Below are positions 1 to 12,730 of a stretch of 64,000 nucleotides of DNA, in pieces. Every line of letters starts with the position of its first letter. Positions within the stretch are counted from its first letter, which is position 1. The stretch is from Saturnia japonica. Taxonomy: Eukaryota; Arthropoda; Insecta; Lepidoptera; Saturniidae. The translations under genes and the position numbers were made by a program. The notes under the pieces are model-generated. The model was not told the DNA's origin. It ran no database searches and worked only from the letters and a program-made list of their open reading frames with translations. The stretch is taken from contig CM065310.1 of NCBI GenBank assembly GCA_033032175.1, positions 6,014,001-6,078,000 on the forward strand. The letters are read 5' to 3'.

Positions 1-165
1 AAATTCTCAGTAGCAGATCGGAGTTTGGCTTTGTGCCCGATTAATGGCAATAAGCTCGCCCCCTATTACATGGGACCTAGAAATATATCTGGCGAACTGT
101 GGGTATATTTAGTACACCTCTGTCTAACCTTTTGGGGATACAAGCGTGATGGTATGTTATATTAC
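1..165 (+). repeat. tRNA-derived SINE family 1, copy cut by window edge
   Basis: This is the 3' body of a SINE whose best full copy lies at 13283-13538. Shared blocks are the 'gagtttggctttgtgcccga' segment, 'attacatgggacct', and the end that reads 'ggggata' followed by an AT-rich tail. The tRNA-like head would lie outside the window. Comparison was by eye, so the family is not named. Confidence 0.6.
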
Positions 166-1300
166 ATATTTCTATATAAACAGCTGTCATGTTTTTTAAA
201 GAGATTGTTAATGGACAGCGGTTTGAATATATTTTCATTAGCATCAACAGCATTATCGACATTCTTAATGAAAAAGTTTTTTTAAATATTTCAACACTAT
301 TTCTATCCGCCAATAGCAGAAAACATAAGTTTTAAAATAATGTTTGAATCATTCATTTTGATGATGATAATTAGTGGAGAATTATGGCGTTGTTAACAAA
401 AAAACTTTTAATAAATAATGTAATATGTAAGGGAATTTTCCAAGAGTGCCTTTGTTATATAAAATCTTCAAAATATGAGTAGATTATATGACATTTTCCG
501 TTCAACTGCTTCTTCAGCTTCAACAATGAAATAATGGACGCTATTCGTGGAAACCATTTTATTCACAATGGTCAATATTATTTCGCTTAGAAAAGAAAAT
601 ATGGACAATGGATCTGAATAATTCAATTTATCACAATACAAAGGGAACAACTTTGATGGACGGAAATGGGTAGTAGAAGGTATTTGCATAAATAATGCTG
701 TCTATGCCCTTTATTTTCTTCCAAATTCTATCTTAGTTGTTTATATTATTTTACTTACATTAAAAAGGTTTATATTAGAATAAGATTATTGTGTCGGTCA
801 ACGACAACCGCATGATTTAGACCAATAAATTGTTGATTTGATTTCAGCAGGTTTGTGCTGGTCTGATAAAAAAAATCACTCAATCACTCACGCCTACTTA
901 TTTAAATAGTGACAGTGAAGGACGTTATTGCATCATGATCAAATATGCTCGGTTATATGTGAATTGTTATTATAATATCACCAAAAAAATTAGGAAATAC
1001 AGAGAAGTATGTGTTTTTCGGCGTTAAATTGTCAATTCATACTACGATACTCAGATAACCTAAAACCTTATGAGTTCGCGTTACCGACACAAATGTGCAA
1101 CGTGAAAACCAGACTGATTTTAAAGATAATTTTACCAATTATAAAATGTTAATAACTGTGCTGAATAAATACTACTTGTAGATACTACAATATCCCAAAT
1201 ACACTGATATTTCATAGTTTTAAGTTTACATTTCCCTGTCTGTAGTTTCTCAATTTTTAACAGACCTCATAAAAATACGGAGATTACTGAATTCATATAT
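166..1300. other. AT-rich sequence without recognisable gene
   Basis: Short open frames here are AT-rich and lack codon bias, splice context or a recognisable domain. Nothing was identified. Confidence 0.4.
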
Positions 1301-1306
1301 ATTTAT

Positions 1307-1492
1307 TGATGGACTGCCATAACTTATTTTTTTATGAACTGATTTAGATGAATCTTTTTTGTTGGATAGGGGATACCTCAAGGGTGGTCCCATTAATTTC
1401 ATTGGCATTGGACCTTCAACTTCGAAGATACACCAGGGAAAAGTTCAAAATCATTGAAGGTGGTTTTCTTTTTGTTAAAAATTGTCTTGTCT
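1307..1492 (+). repeat. Interspersed repeat family B, copy 1
   Basis: A block of about 190 bp built around 'tttatgaactgattt', a T-rich run, 'ttggcattggacct' and a terminal 'aaattgtcttgtc'. It recurs at 6546-6765, 11690-11903, 29650-29802, 35600-35825 and, reversed, at 63013-63160. The class is unknown; a LINE or MITE end is possible. Confidence 0.55.
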
Positions 1493-1575
1493 GCATTTAT
1501 TCGTGTAAACGTCCCATATAGGTATACACGATATTCAGGATATATATAGGATAAAGGCAGTCAGAGATACATTCT

Positions 1576-1655
1576 AAGTCCGGTGAAGCTGTAAAAGCCG
1601 TCAGAGACTCCAGGGCCCCTAAGACTAACAGTATAGTCAGTTCTTAAAAAAAAAA
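1576..1655 (+). mobile_element. Short 3' tail of a Jockey-type LINE
   Basis: An 80-bp segment starting 'aagtccggtgaagctgtaaa', continuing through 'agggcccctaag' and 'agtatagtcagtt', and ending in ten A residues. The same 3' end occurs at 25766-25853, 55696-55799 and, reversed, at 51016-51115. In the 51 kb copy it follows a Jockey-clade RT C-terminus, which identifies the family. This is a severe 5' truncation; no clear target duplication was found. Confidence 0.6.
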
Positions 1656-3440
1656 GTTATGTATCGTAAGTCCTATGCTTATTTTATAAAACACAAAAAT
1701 CCATTACGCATTTTATTCATTAAATTTAATTACAGTAACTTCCTACATAATCCCTTTGTTTTTTATATGAATAATGGAACACCTTAATTGGATAAGTTTA
1801 ATTGAATCTCAGTTTCAAATTAAATTTAATCATTTATGTTTTGTATTTTCTCACTTGTGTTTACAAAAAGTATTTTGTCCTCCAGCGCTGACTTCATGTT
1901 TGGTTACTTAATAATAACTTTAAAAAACATTATCATACTTGATTACTTTCGTACTGTAAACTTAATTATTACGACATTATTATAAAAAAAAGTAAACTTT
2001 ACATTGCGTTCACTTGATGGATTGCTTCCTCGTAGAGATATAACAAGAACGTAACTCCGGTACGGACTTCAAAAACGTGTCATTCAATTTTCCTAACGCT
2101 ATAAAATTGTATTTATAATTGATTACTTTTTTTTTTGTATTAACTTTATTAATTGAATCACTTTACATGGACTAATAAGACAACAAAAAATTGAAACTTT
2201 CAAATTATACAGTCTTAATATTATTGTTACACCCGTTGATATAAAATTGGCTTTTGCTATTTATTTATTTCTAGGGCTGCCATCCATCCGGGATTCCCTG
2301 GATTTGTCCTAGTTTAAAAGGCGGCTTGGGAGCGTTCGAACTGGATTTTACAAGTGTCCCGGAAGAACGAACACTTTTTGCATTCAGCGATAACGGAATT
2401 AATAGAAAAACAATGAAATAAAAATGTACTATAATTTAATTAGATGATTTTAATTTGGTATGATTTGGTCATACCCTTTATAGACATTTTTTTAAATAAT
2501 TTCTCCCATACTAAATAATAATGTGTGTCCGAATAAATAAAACCCTATAAAATGTTATTTTACGTGTAAGCATAGCATAAATATTTTTTTATTTTATTGA
2601 TACGCTCCATAATAATTGTCCCAAATAATTAAAAGTAGGAACAAACTTGTATCCCGGCAAGACGTTCTGAAGTCGTTTATCACGGCCGACCTAATTAATA
2701 TATTGGTCGCTGTCAGCCACTGAGTTAATATGTATAAAGTTCTAGAAACGACACTTTATATTTTTATGTCCGTGGGTAGTGAAAATGCTGCAAGATTTTA
2801 CGTAAATAACAGATGTTCACTAGACTGTGATCGTACTTACAGTATCATTTCTTTACCCTACTGTTTGGTTCTTGTGTAGATTACTTCCTTTTGGCACTTG
2901 ATATTATCACACGGTTGCCCAAAAAAGAACTGTCCTGGCTCGGAACGGGGCTCGCATATATTTCATAATAAAACGAGGTTCGAAATCATCAGAAATTCCT
3001 TGAATGTTACAACTTCGTTTAAAAGGGGAAGTGTTCTATTTTTAAACCATTGTTTGTTGGATTACGCAATCAGAGCATTAAGCTTTGAATGTGTAAGTAA
3101 ACTGCAATGTCTTTACGGACCTACGAACACATACTCTATGTTTCGAGTGGAACTAGACGATTCCAGATATTTCGAGAAAAATATTTTTTTCTGTTATTTA
3201 CTCAGGTCGTAATAACGTCTGTACGTAATTTCGTATGACGTACGTAGCAATCATATGCACAAGTCCAATGTTAAACGATTATTACAGCATTTAGCTATTT
3301 AAAAAAGGACTCAAAAAGGACAAAGTCCTTACTGATGCCTTTCAGTAATCGGTTGCTATTCCTGAGAATTGAGTTGAAACACCTCTTGCTTTGTACTTGC
3401 TCCTTTTGCACATAAACACAGGAGGATGAATATTAAAGGC
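1656..3440. other. Intergenic or intronic sequence
   Basis: No gene was recognised. The patch around 2270-2400 is less AT-rich than its surroundings and resembles dispersed insect repeats, but no boundary could be set. The open frame at 2898-3212 (104 codons) has no recognisable domain. Confidence 0.35.
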
Positions 3441-3960
3441 TTTGCGACATAAATAGGTAGGGTGTCAAACTGTAGTCAAACCTTGCGTAGGTTCTACCTC
3501 CATTTAACACAGGCTTTGTCATATATATTACGCGTTCTTCTCCTTCTTAATAAGTACCTCTTTAACCATTTAGTAGGGTCGGCAAAACGTGTTTTCATCT
3601 GTCACTCTCACCTCAGACAATTAATCCATACTTTCTTCGGTCCTCTACTCCTATATCCATCTACCTTCATAATTTACATTCTTCTAGCTATATGACTTTC
3701 ATTTCTTCTCTTAGATGCCTTTCCACGCTAGCCTATAGTTCCCTATAACTTCTCTGTGACTGGTGCTATTTTAAGATTTCCTCATAACTCATTCCTGATT
3801 TTATCCATTGTAGTTACATGACACATCCATCTTAACATTCGCATCTCTGCCACATGCAATATTCCGACATCCATCTCTTACTTTGCTCAGTACTCAAATC
3901 CATACAATAAGACAGGTCTTATCATGCTTTTATACACTTTTTCTTTAATTTACAAAAGGG
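3440..3960 (-). pseudogene. Degraded RTE-type LINE, 3' end of ORF2
   Basis: Reading the - strand around 3905-3770 gives residues resembling the region after the reverse transcriptase in insect RTE-type LINEs: LHVAEMRMLRWM, then MDKIRNE, then APVTEKL. Stops and frameshifts break the frame throughout. What is seen is the motif order; the clade is inferred from that conserved block. It is a dead relic with indistinct ends. Confidence 0.55.
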
Positions 3961-4768
3961 CTCTATATAATCTTATTTTACTAGGAAAAAATGAAAAAAT
4001 AATGATTTTGTTGTTCTTATAGGTTAAACAACCAAACAGTATTTCTATTTGAAACCTAATAATAGCAACTAAAATTTCCACTTTTCTTGACAAACATTTG
4101 TAATTTATATTAAATTATATAGTTGAAGCATTGTACCGCCATATTTTTATAAATATAATCTACAAAAGATTTCTGCATTTAAAATGTCCTTCTAATTAGT
4201 TACTATTACAGTTTATTTTTAATATTAATACTGCCTTTTAATATTTTGAAGTTTATAAAGATAAAATTTACAAGGGAATTACCAATAATGGTAGCAGCGA
4301 TTTTGCAAAATCAATAATTTCACATTTTATGATACTGTTTAAATAAATAACCGGAATAGTACTTTTTGATCATATTATTCGGCGAATAGATTATGATGGT
4401 AATGAAAAGAGGTTTGCAAAAACTAGTTTTGATAGAATAAAATTTAACGTATCTGTTTTTGTCATCGAAAACAAACTTTTAATTAAAAAAAGGTAGACTA
4501 ACTTCCCGTTGTTCCAATCGAACAATGCAGGTGAAACAAGTAGAAGAAATGCTCTAATTTCAGCGAATTTGTAACAATAGCGGCTCAACTGTTACACGGT
4601 TCTGAATAAAAATCTTTTGTTTCCGTAAATTAGCATGACATGCATTTAAAATATTTTTCTTACATACTTTTAATTTCTTCGTTATTTTACCTACTAGTCT
4701 TTATACTAAATTTGATTCGTTGAAAATCTAGCAAAAATATGTTTTTGATAGTTGTAAAAAAATTTAGA
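3961..4768. other. AT-rich sequence without recognisable gene
   Basis: Homopolymer-rich AT sequence. No domain or repeat family was recognised. Confidence 0.35.
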
Positions 4769-5071
4769 TTTTTCTCCTCCGGGATGAAAAGTTCACGTTT
4801 AGTCCCTGTCACGCGGGAGAAAAGTACCCGATTCTGTCCCGGTGAGATGGCAAATGTGCGTATGCGCGTACTTTACTTTATCTCCCGGTAACCTAGCAAC
4901 TGCGTGTTTATATATAAACTTTTATATAAACTTTTCATCCCGGAGGAGAAAAAAATTGTAAACGCACCTAGGGAGAAAAGTAGGACATCCTCACCCGCGA
5001 TTGTCACCCGAGCCACTCGGGTGACAACCACACGCGCGGGCGTGTATGTCCTACTTTTCTCCCTTGGTGCG
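4769..5071. repeat. Nested inverted repeats (foldback or MITE-like)
   Basis: Three hairpins lie side by side. The outer-left pair is a perfect 25-bp inverted repeat, 4769-4793 against 4929-4953, with a 135-bp loop. The right pair is 26 bp with one mismatch, 4963-4988 against 5046-5071. Inside it sits a perfect 12-bp palindrome with a 3-base loop, 5001-5012 against 5016-5027. The motif 'gggagaaaagta' appears in the arms and again near 4814. The block is more GC-rich than its surroundings. It may be a foldback transposon or MITE; no target duplication was found. Confidence 0.65.
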
Positions 5072-5074
5072 TAA

Positions 5075-6540
5075 TATACTATTTTTATCAAATTTAGTAG
5101 AAGTTAAAATTGAGTGTTGCGCGCGCATCATGTGACGGAAGTGCGACATGATCATATTATCCGTCAATGATAATAATCTGAACTCATTTTACTGGCCTAA
5201 ATTTTTTTTTAATATGTTTTTTTTTTTTTTGATAAATAATAATTATTTTAATGAAATTAAAATTAATCACCGCTTTGATTTGTGAAACCTCTGTACCTTG
5301 TACCATTTTGTACTCCGCTGTTGTATAGTTTGATTACCAATATAGTATTTTATATTCTTTACTCATGCGCTTAAGAATGTGAGCATTTAATATATGTAAT
5401 GTATCAAACATCAATTAAAATTAAATAAAGTCATATTTTATTATTATTTATGCAACTAACCGATGATGTTAAAACAACGACAGAAACGCTATTTTGCCTG
5501 TTTTTTTTTTCTATTAATAATCAAAGCATTTTTGGAACGTATGTAGGGTATTATTAGGTAGGTATAAGTTTTTGTTATAAAATATCTCTATCTAAGAACA
5601 TATTTATAAAATATGTATAGTTTTGCGCAAATCCTTTGTACCGCACAGCATATTCTTTATGAAAAATTACTTGCAAGTTCGTGATTCTCTTTTTACTGCG
5701 AATCATATTCATGCCGTTATATTTCAACGATTAAACAAGGCATAATAAATGTGTATCATACAACAAAGCATTGTTAAAAGAAAAATTATATTTGATAACA
5801 ACATTTTATAAGTATAATTCAAAATCTATATATTATAGGCCCCCTGAAATATTGAAATTGCACTCAAAGGAAACTGACAGCAAGTGATGTAGATAATACT
5901 CATTGTTTATGAATGAATACTGTAAATGTCAAACAGAAAATAGTCTATGATCAAAAAGTCGCTGGTCGAATTTCGACCTTAGGAGCGATCGTTAGTTTAA
6001 ATAAATCTAGATAATATGTATTTTACTTCACATACGAAAGTTTCAGTCTTTTTTTCTTTTTGAAATGCTTTGGTTGGATAAATGATTGCAGTGTCTGATA
6101 ATAAGTAGGTTACAATCCAATCAAAGTGGCGACAATGAAGAAACCTTATCTCTGTCGAGACTCAGTCATTATTTCGAGTTGCTCTTAGATACTACGAGAA
6201 TATTATCTAATACCATTAAGTGAGCAATTCTTATTTATATGTAATTGGTTTCTCGGTAGGTAACGGCTATAACGATTTGGATGAAAATTCTGTATATAGA
6301 TAACATTTTCTCCAAAACACCGTTTCTTTGCAAGGCACCTGCAAAGCTTGGTCGCTAAGATTTTATCAGTTTAATTGCACGTTTTGCTAGGTTTGGTGTT
6401 TTATTTTATATCCTGTACCTCATGACACCCCAAAGTCCTACTATTATACCAGAGCCAAGTGTAAAACAAAGACACAAGTAAATATAATCTAGAAACAATA
6501 TCTGATTAGACATCCATCCAATTGTGTTTATCCAGTTTTA
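5075..6540. other. AT-rich sequence without recognisable gene
   Basis: Poly-T and poly-A tracts and low-complexity sequence; no coding signal. Confidence 0.35.
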
Positions 6541-6545
6541 TACCA

Positions 6546-6765
6546 GCTTCAACAAAAGGACCGTGCGCGTGGGTTACTCAATTCGAATATGTATATTGTT
6601 TATGGCTATTCAGCCAACTTCTTTGTTTATGAATTGATTTGAACGATTCTTTAATTGTTGGATAGGGGTAGTCCCATTTTCATTTCTTTGGCATTTGACC
6701 TTCAACTTCGAATATACAAAATGACTGAAGTTGGTTTTCTTTTTTGTTAAGAATAATTGTCTGGT
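6546..6765 (+). repeat. Interspersed repeat family B, copy 2
   Basis: It shares the 'cttcaacaaaag' start, 'gttactcaattcgaat', 'cttctttgtttatgaa' and the 'ggcatt' core with the copies at 29650 and 35600. It is diverged and internally deleted. Confidence 0.5.
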
Positions 6766-6769
6766 ACAT

Positions 6770-7429
6770 TTCAATTTCCTGTTAAATGTTTAAATAATAT
6801 GTAGTTTTCTATTTATATAATTGTATTGCGTGAACTATTACATTCCAAATCAAATAATCTATAATTTAGACAATTTTAAAATAACCACAACATTGTCACC
6901 ACAACGATCTAGCGGCAAGTAACTGAACGAGATTCGTTTATATTATCTTTTTCCTTTATATTATTTATTGTGGACGATAATCCACGAATAAGGTAAAACT
7001 GCTACCCTGAACATTTTCCCTTATTGGATCATATTACAATATACACGCTACTTCGCTGTAAGTCGGCCACCAATTAAGGTTGTTCAATAACTAATCGGTA
7101 CAAATCCACCTCGATGACGGGTCAAAGTTTCTTAGTTCTTTCTGTACTTCGGCGCTTGTTTGTGGAAAGTTTATTCGTGTACACGACACTTTATGAAGAT
7201 AAAATTACCTGCCTCCGACAAACTCCAAGTTCTAAGTAATTGGAACGTTATTTTGACGAGGGAAAGCGGGATGCTTTCGATAGGTATTTGTAAAATGATT
7301 ACGTCGATATTTCCATGATCGTTAATATTTTTGTATTGTGTTACTGCGGTGTGTAGGGTTTCCAGATCTTCTTGGTGAAGGTGCTTTTCAAGAGACCGCA
7401 ACCAAGTAATCTAGTGTTGTATTCCTCCG
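6770..7429. other. No recognisable gene
   Basis: The small open frame at 7171-7401 on the - strand has no recognisable domain and adjoins repeat family C, so it is probably chance. Confidence 0.3.
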
Positions 7430-7560
7430 ATGAGTAGCGTTTTCAGAGCTCTTTGGGGTAGGGGGATTTAAGTTTGACAATGCGCTATTGATACCTGTGG
7501 CTTGTAATAAGCGTCCTCAGGCTACGGTATCCGCTTACCATCAGCTCTCCACCATGCCGC
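7430..7560 (-). repeat. Interspersed repeat family C, copy 1
   Basis: It contains 'cagagctctttg', a 'gatacct' block and 'ccgcttaccatcag' in the same order as at 9655-9910. A third copy runs the other way at 63195-63410. The class is unknown. Confidence 0.45.
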
Positions 7561-8165
7561 GATGTAGCTTATCGTATTTACCTACAATTTGCTAGATTGC
7601 TTGACGTTCATAGTTACTGCTTCGCTCCTTAGAATCGTACCTTAAATTTATATAGACTTTAATCAATAAATAAGCTATAAAATTCAAAAATAATTTTCAT
7701 ATCCAATACAATCCATACATTATAGTGCGTTCAAACAAATAATCTCATGAACTTTTTATAATGTTAGTATAGATTTAGTATAATGTTAAGTATGTGTGTT
7801 CATGTTAAGTATGTGTACATAAAAATGCTTATAACCTGAATGGTCCAATTATTTTTTTATAAACATTTTTTTTTTCTATAATTTTTGTTTTTCTATTAAA
7901 TTGAACAACCAGGTCTCATTTATTGGTCATCAGAAAGTCACTCAACTAATAAATAATACTAGTTTAATTTTTAGTACATATTATAATTTTTATTTTCTCA
8001 AGTTTCAAAATATTGTTTTGTTATGACTTTATGGTCTTTATAATATACTAGCGACCCGCCCCAGCTTAGCACTTGTACAATTAACAAAATGGTGTATTTT
8101 ATGTTTTAAAAAGCTTGATTTAGAGCTCATTGCTTTATTAATATTAATAGATCATAACTTCATAA
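7561..8165. other. AT-rich sequence, possible repeat edge at 8050
   Basis: No gene was seen. The 'actagcgacccgcccc' string at about 8049 matches a junction often seen at the edges of lepidopteran repeats; this is recognition from memory and unverified. Confidence 0.3.
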
Positions 8166-8400
8166 CCGCGTCTAGCCCTGTGGCCCTAAACGCGACTGCT
8201 ATGCTCGAGATCTTAGGTTCGATTCCCAGGTCGGGCAATGTGTTATTGAGTTTTTCTATGAAACTATCAGTAGAAGCTCGGAGTTTGGCTTTGTGCCCGA
8301 TTAATGGTATCAGGCCTTCCCCTATTACATGAGACCTAAAACATACCCGGCGAACCTCTGCCTAACACTTCGTGGATACAGGCGTGATGATATATTATGT
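8166..8400 (+). repeat. tRNA-derived SINE family 1, diverged full-length copy
   Basis: The head carries a Pol III B-box-like 'ggttcgattccc' near 8217 and a decayed A box near 8172. The body matches the copies at 1, 10958, 13283 and 19216. It ends in the 'ggatacaggcgtgatg' segment followed by AT-rich sequence. Confidence 0.65.
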
Positions 8401-9654
8401 AACTTCTTCATACTTACGAATAGTGTGCTTAAATTGCGATGCGCCATTTTCCATAGGTGTAGAGTTCCGAAAGGGATTTCGTACATCGCGCGAAATTTTC
8501 AGTTCGTGATATGTTCTACGGTATTTATTTAAATGGAAAACTATAAAGAGCAATTTTAATTTATATTAAATGTCCAAGGTAACTGACATATTTATCTGGA
8601 TAAAGATTAACATTGAATGGGAGAAAATAGCTTCGCAAATAACGTAATATTTTTAGAAATTATGTTTAAAATTAAAATGGTTACTGTGAGTCAACCCTAG
8701 ATTTTTTCTCTAGGCTTTTTGAAGAGTTACGATTCTTTAGAACATTATTTTGATGTATGTCATAAGATTTAGCCAGCGTAAGCCATGTAAGCGGCCTTAA
8801 ATCAATTTTTGACGACTTGATTACTAATAATTGAATTTTCTCTACTATAGAAAAACTTAATTGGAATGTATTGTGAACATATAAACCTTCCGTAAAAAAA
8901 AAAAAAAATCTATAAATGTTAGTTAAAGCCGCATTAAAATTCGTTGTGTAGTTTAAAAGATCTAGGTATGTAGGTACATAGAGAGAGACAGCGGAAAGCG
9001 ACATTATATTATGTAGATAGAAAATTTAAATGTTTGTTGTTCATAGATTTAATTTTAATTAAAGATGCTTGTTTATATTATCGAATTGTTTTGAAAACTA
9101 TTATATATTTTTTGTTAAGTTCTGTACTGTTTTTCTCGCTTCAGGTGTCTCTGCGTTCTCTGTGTTGAGATATGCAAGCATTTCAACATAAAAATAATAC
9201 AATATTATTTATTCAGTATTCTATTTGGTATCTCACGAGTGCAGAAACATTTTGTGTTATACAACTGCATTTTCACAAAACATTGCCAGTTTATCTAAGT
9301 TATGCTACACCGTATCTGCAATCATAAATTTTGAAACTCTCAGCCTTTTAAGTGACTTTATAAGCTTTATTGGCTTAAACTTCTTCATGCCGAGTACCTA
9401 CTTCTTTTGCAGTATGATATTTACATAATTACATTAATTTTTGTCAGCGGATTTATTCATTCAAATCATTTTGAGAATATTTGTCATTTGAGGACACCGT
9501 TGGGATATATTCGATATCCAGAATTGAATGTTAATGATCGCTCGGAAAAATGACAAATGGCGACAACCAAGATTATATTACAGTGACAGTTACTTGATAA
9601 TGGCGGCCATAAAGACTATTAGAATCGAGATAGGTCATAGATAAATCTCTATAG
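8401..9654. other. AT-rich sequence without recognisable gene
   Basis: The frames at 8681-9004 (-) and 9225-9428 (+) have low-complexity composition and no recognisable domain. Confidence 0.35.
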
Positions 9655-9910
9655 AAATATCTCCCTACTTGGAGCAGCTCGACTGTAAATACAATACCAC
9701 CATCCACCCTACAGAAGATCGCAGACAAAGGACCTTGTGTTTTGTTCCGGCAGTGAGTACGGTTTCCAGAGCTCTTTGTGAAAGTGGGGATCAAAGTCCG
9801 CAACGCGCTAGTGATACCTATGGTATTACAAGCTTCCATATGTTACGTAGCCGCTTACCATCAGGAGAGCTGTACACTTGTTTCCCCACCTTAGTTTTTT
9901 TTTTTTTAAA
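9655..9910 (-). repeat. Interspersed repeat family C, copy 2
   Basis: The best-preserved copy in this orientation, with 'cagagctctttg', 'gatacctatgg' and 'ccgcttaccatcagg', then a T run at 9895-9907 that would be a poly-A tail on the - strand. The tail suggests a retroposed sequence. Open frames here on both strands are incidental. Confidence 0.5.
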
Positions 9911-10957
9911 TTTAAAAATACCATGACAAAATCTTCTGGCTAATCTAGAAACGCGAAGCGTATGAGTAAATTTGAAATTTGGTTTCCTATGGCGTAGCAT
10001 TCCAACCGAGAACGTTAGTCATAATACGAATAAGATTAAAAGAAAAACTAAAATTGCTCTTTTCATTGGATTTTTTTCAACTCCCGATTCTAACGAAACG
10101 TTTACAATGAAATGCGGAGTAGTTTAAGCTGAAGTCCAGTTATTGACTATTGGAATAGGCAGAACAAGATTTTTAACTGTCTACCAAATTTATGAGTTTA
10201 ATTATTCGTTAGCTTCTCTGTATGATAATTAAGAAGCAGATCGATACAGAATAAAGGACGGTCGGGAACAAAACCCATATAAAGTTTCTCAACATGACGT
10301 CACTGATGTAGTAATCATTAAATATTTTACTTCAACCAAAAAGAATTCGGACTGACCTATGTTTTTATTTACCTTGATTTTCCTGTTTTTTCTAAAACTA
10401 CATAGATCATATTATCTTCTAACCACAAAGTAATCACATTATATTAAAAGGTTTTTTTATGACGGCTGATTTACTAAATTGTATATCTTTTGGCACATTC
10501 TAGATATGTAACATCCACTTATATATTATATGTAAAAACAAATTCTTTTGAAGCAATATATAAAGATAAAGAATTCCAAGATCCTTCTACTTAACCAATA
10601 GACGAAGTCTTAATGAAAAAAATACCTTCATCAGCTTCTACATAATCCTGCCCCCATTTCACACCTAACTTCGAGAGTTCAAGCCGATGCGATTATTGAG
10701 CTTAGAATGCCTTCAATACACGCTTGGAAGGCTCGTAATTAACGTATCAATACGAAGGTGTGATAATTTATCACATGAATTGAGAAATGTTTGTGATTTA
10801 CTGAGAGACTTTGCTTGATTTAAATACTGTAAACGAGTTTTGAAGTGAAATACTTCTTAGGCGGTGATTCGATAATTGGAGGAGAATTGAGAGAGAAATT
10901 TCAAGAACTCGTCACGTTTAGGCTTAGTTCTTTACACGCGAGAGAACATACGTTTGC
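9911..10957. other. No recognisable gene
   Basis: AT-rich sequence; no domain, exon or repeat was recognised. Confidence 0.35.
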
Positions 10958-11130
10958 GCCTGAATCCCCGAAGGGTTAGGCATAGGTGTACTATAGGTGT
11001 AATGTACACCCACAGTTCGCCAGATACGTTTTTAGGTCCCATGTAATAGAGGGCGAGTCTATTGCCATTTATCGGACACAAAACCACACTCCGAGCTGCT
11101 ACTGAGAATTTCAGAGAAAAACTTCATAGC
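10958..11130 (-). repeat. tRNA-derived SINE family 1, reversed copy
   Basis: Reverse complement of the SINE body, recognised from 'ccccgaagggttaggca', 'cccacagttcgcc' and 'ccgagctgctactgagaat'. The tRNA-like head is missing or too decayed to see. Confidence 0.6.
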
Positions 11131-11689
11131 GCTTTACTCGACCTGTGAGAGAAAGAGAAAGACAGCTATACATTGTTTAATATCTATTACACAGTTTAGG
11201 TTATCCACATCTCTTTTTAAGAAGTTTCATTTCTATCTGCACGCGCATTTTTTTAATAGTGCTTTTGCAAATAGATCGCACTTCTTCTGCTCGTAAATAT
11301 AAATTAAAGAACCATAGTGTTGCTCCCTGTGAAAGTAATTTTCATCGACATTCGTCGTTACTGCTCGACTGGATGATTAAAAATTATAAATTCTGAAGAA
11401 ATGTGAAGATGAAAGAAGAAAAATCCATCTACACTGTTATTATAAAGAGGTAAAGTTTGTAGGAGGTAATTTCTAAAACAGCTGATACGATTCTAGAAAT
11501 GATTTTAGTTAGCGAAGTTCAGACTGTAAGGTATTATTGGCTATGTTCATTGTTAGAAAGTATGATATTGTAATTAACGCGTACGAATTCACGGGCTAAT
11601 GCTTATTTAATTATTTATATTAACTGATAATGATTGGAACCTAAATATCCGTAATTTTATTAAATAATTAAATACCTACAGCATTTTTA

Positions 11690-11903
11690 ACCGATTTCAA
11701 AAAAGACGTTATAGACGTTCAGCCGTTACTTCTTTGTTTATGAACTGATTTGGATGATTCTTTTTTCTTTAAAAGAGGATACCTCAAGGGTAGTCCCATT
11801 TTAAATTCACTGGCATTGGACCATCAACTTCGAAGATACACCTGGGAGTTCTTGAAAATAATTGAAGTTGGTTTTCTTTCTTATGAAAAATTGTCTTGTC
11901 CTT
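11690..11903 (+). repeat. Interspersed repeat family B, copy 3
   Basis: It carries 'cttctttgtttatgaactga', 'gatacctcaagggtagtccc', 'actggcattgga' and 'aaaaattgtcttgtc'. This is the best match to the copy at 1307. Confidence 0.55.
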
Positions 11904-11999
11904 TAATTTTAGATAGTTTAAGTTTAGATAGTAGCTTTATCATTATTATTTTGTACTGTTTAGTGTTTAACTACAATCTCACCTGATGTCTCACCTGAT

Positions 12000-12289
12000 G
12001 TTGAGAGACGATGTGGTAGAAGAAAATAACAGGCTCAGCTTAAAGGGGGACTGGGTCTTAAGTGTGGCTGTCGGAACACATAACTACAAGGCTATAGTTT
12101 TATAACTGGAGGATAGTTACTAGCCAAGTGGTTATTAGAAAATGTGTCCTAACACCGTGCTATAGTTTCACCACGATATTTTCCTTCACCGCAACACACA
12201 ATCTGCAAATAATAGTCTTTACTGTAGAACATCGACAGCCTTACTACTTGGTACTTTCAGAGTAGATTAGTTTCCGTAATTAGGCATCT
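12000..12289 (-). repeat. LINE-associated 3' region, related to 14150-14320
   Basis: Blocks such as 'gactgggtct', 'gccggaacacac'-like and 'tagctagccaag'-like are shared in order with 14150-14320. It lies directly downstream, on the - strand, of the RNase H relic at 12290-12730, so it is plausibly that element's 3' UTR. Confidence 0.4.
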
Positions 12290-12730
12290 GATGGGCCCTT
12301 GGTCGCCTCCTTGGGCGTCCTCGGCGTCCAAGGTAGTGTGCTCGTTGAGACCCCACGTTACTGCACTCCAAAAGCACGTGCGTAGCTGTCCTCTCTACAA
12401 TCATGCACCCTTTGCCCAGAGGGTTGTCTGTTATACCTAGTACATGTAGATATTTATTAAGTGAGCAGTGTCCCGTGACAATACCGATTATTTGTCATTG
12501 TTTGTCACGTTTCAGGCTGAGTGGTTTTCTGGAGTACCTCTGGTTTAAAACCGGGAAAGCCTCTTTGGACTGCCTGTATACTTGCCCAATGGTTTTGATG
12601 TAGTTTTACACCTCGTTCCCGGATTCAGGAGCGGACTTGGCTGAAGGGTAGGGAGATGGCTGGTTGCATCTCAGTGCCTCGCCTAACAAATTCAGCTTCG
12701 TCATTACCTCTGGATCCACTGTGTCCCTTG
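12290..12730 (-). pseudogene. Degraded LINE with RNase H domain (I/R1-like)
   Basis: The - strand reads IKGHSGSRGNDEAEF near 12730-12685. This matches the end of the RNase H domain encoded by some non-LTR retrotransposons (GHSG..GNE.AD). Further on it reads YARAFG and a CMIV-like block typical of the C-terminal zinc region. Several stops and frameshifts interrupt it. The I or R1 group is inferred because those clades carry RNase H; a clade-level call would need alignment. Confidence 0.5.

Noticed and set aside
9573..9839. Overlapping frames on both strands at 9.6-9.9 kb
   Set aside because: They lie in repeat family C, which recurs at 7430 and 63195 without a conserved frame.
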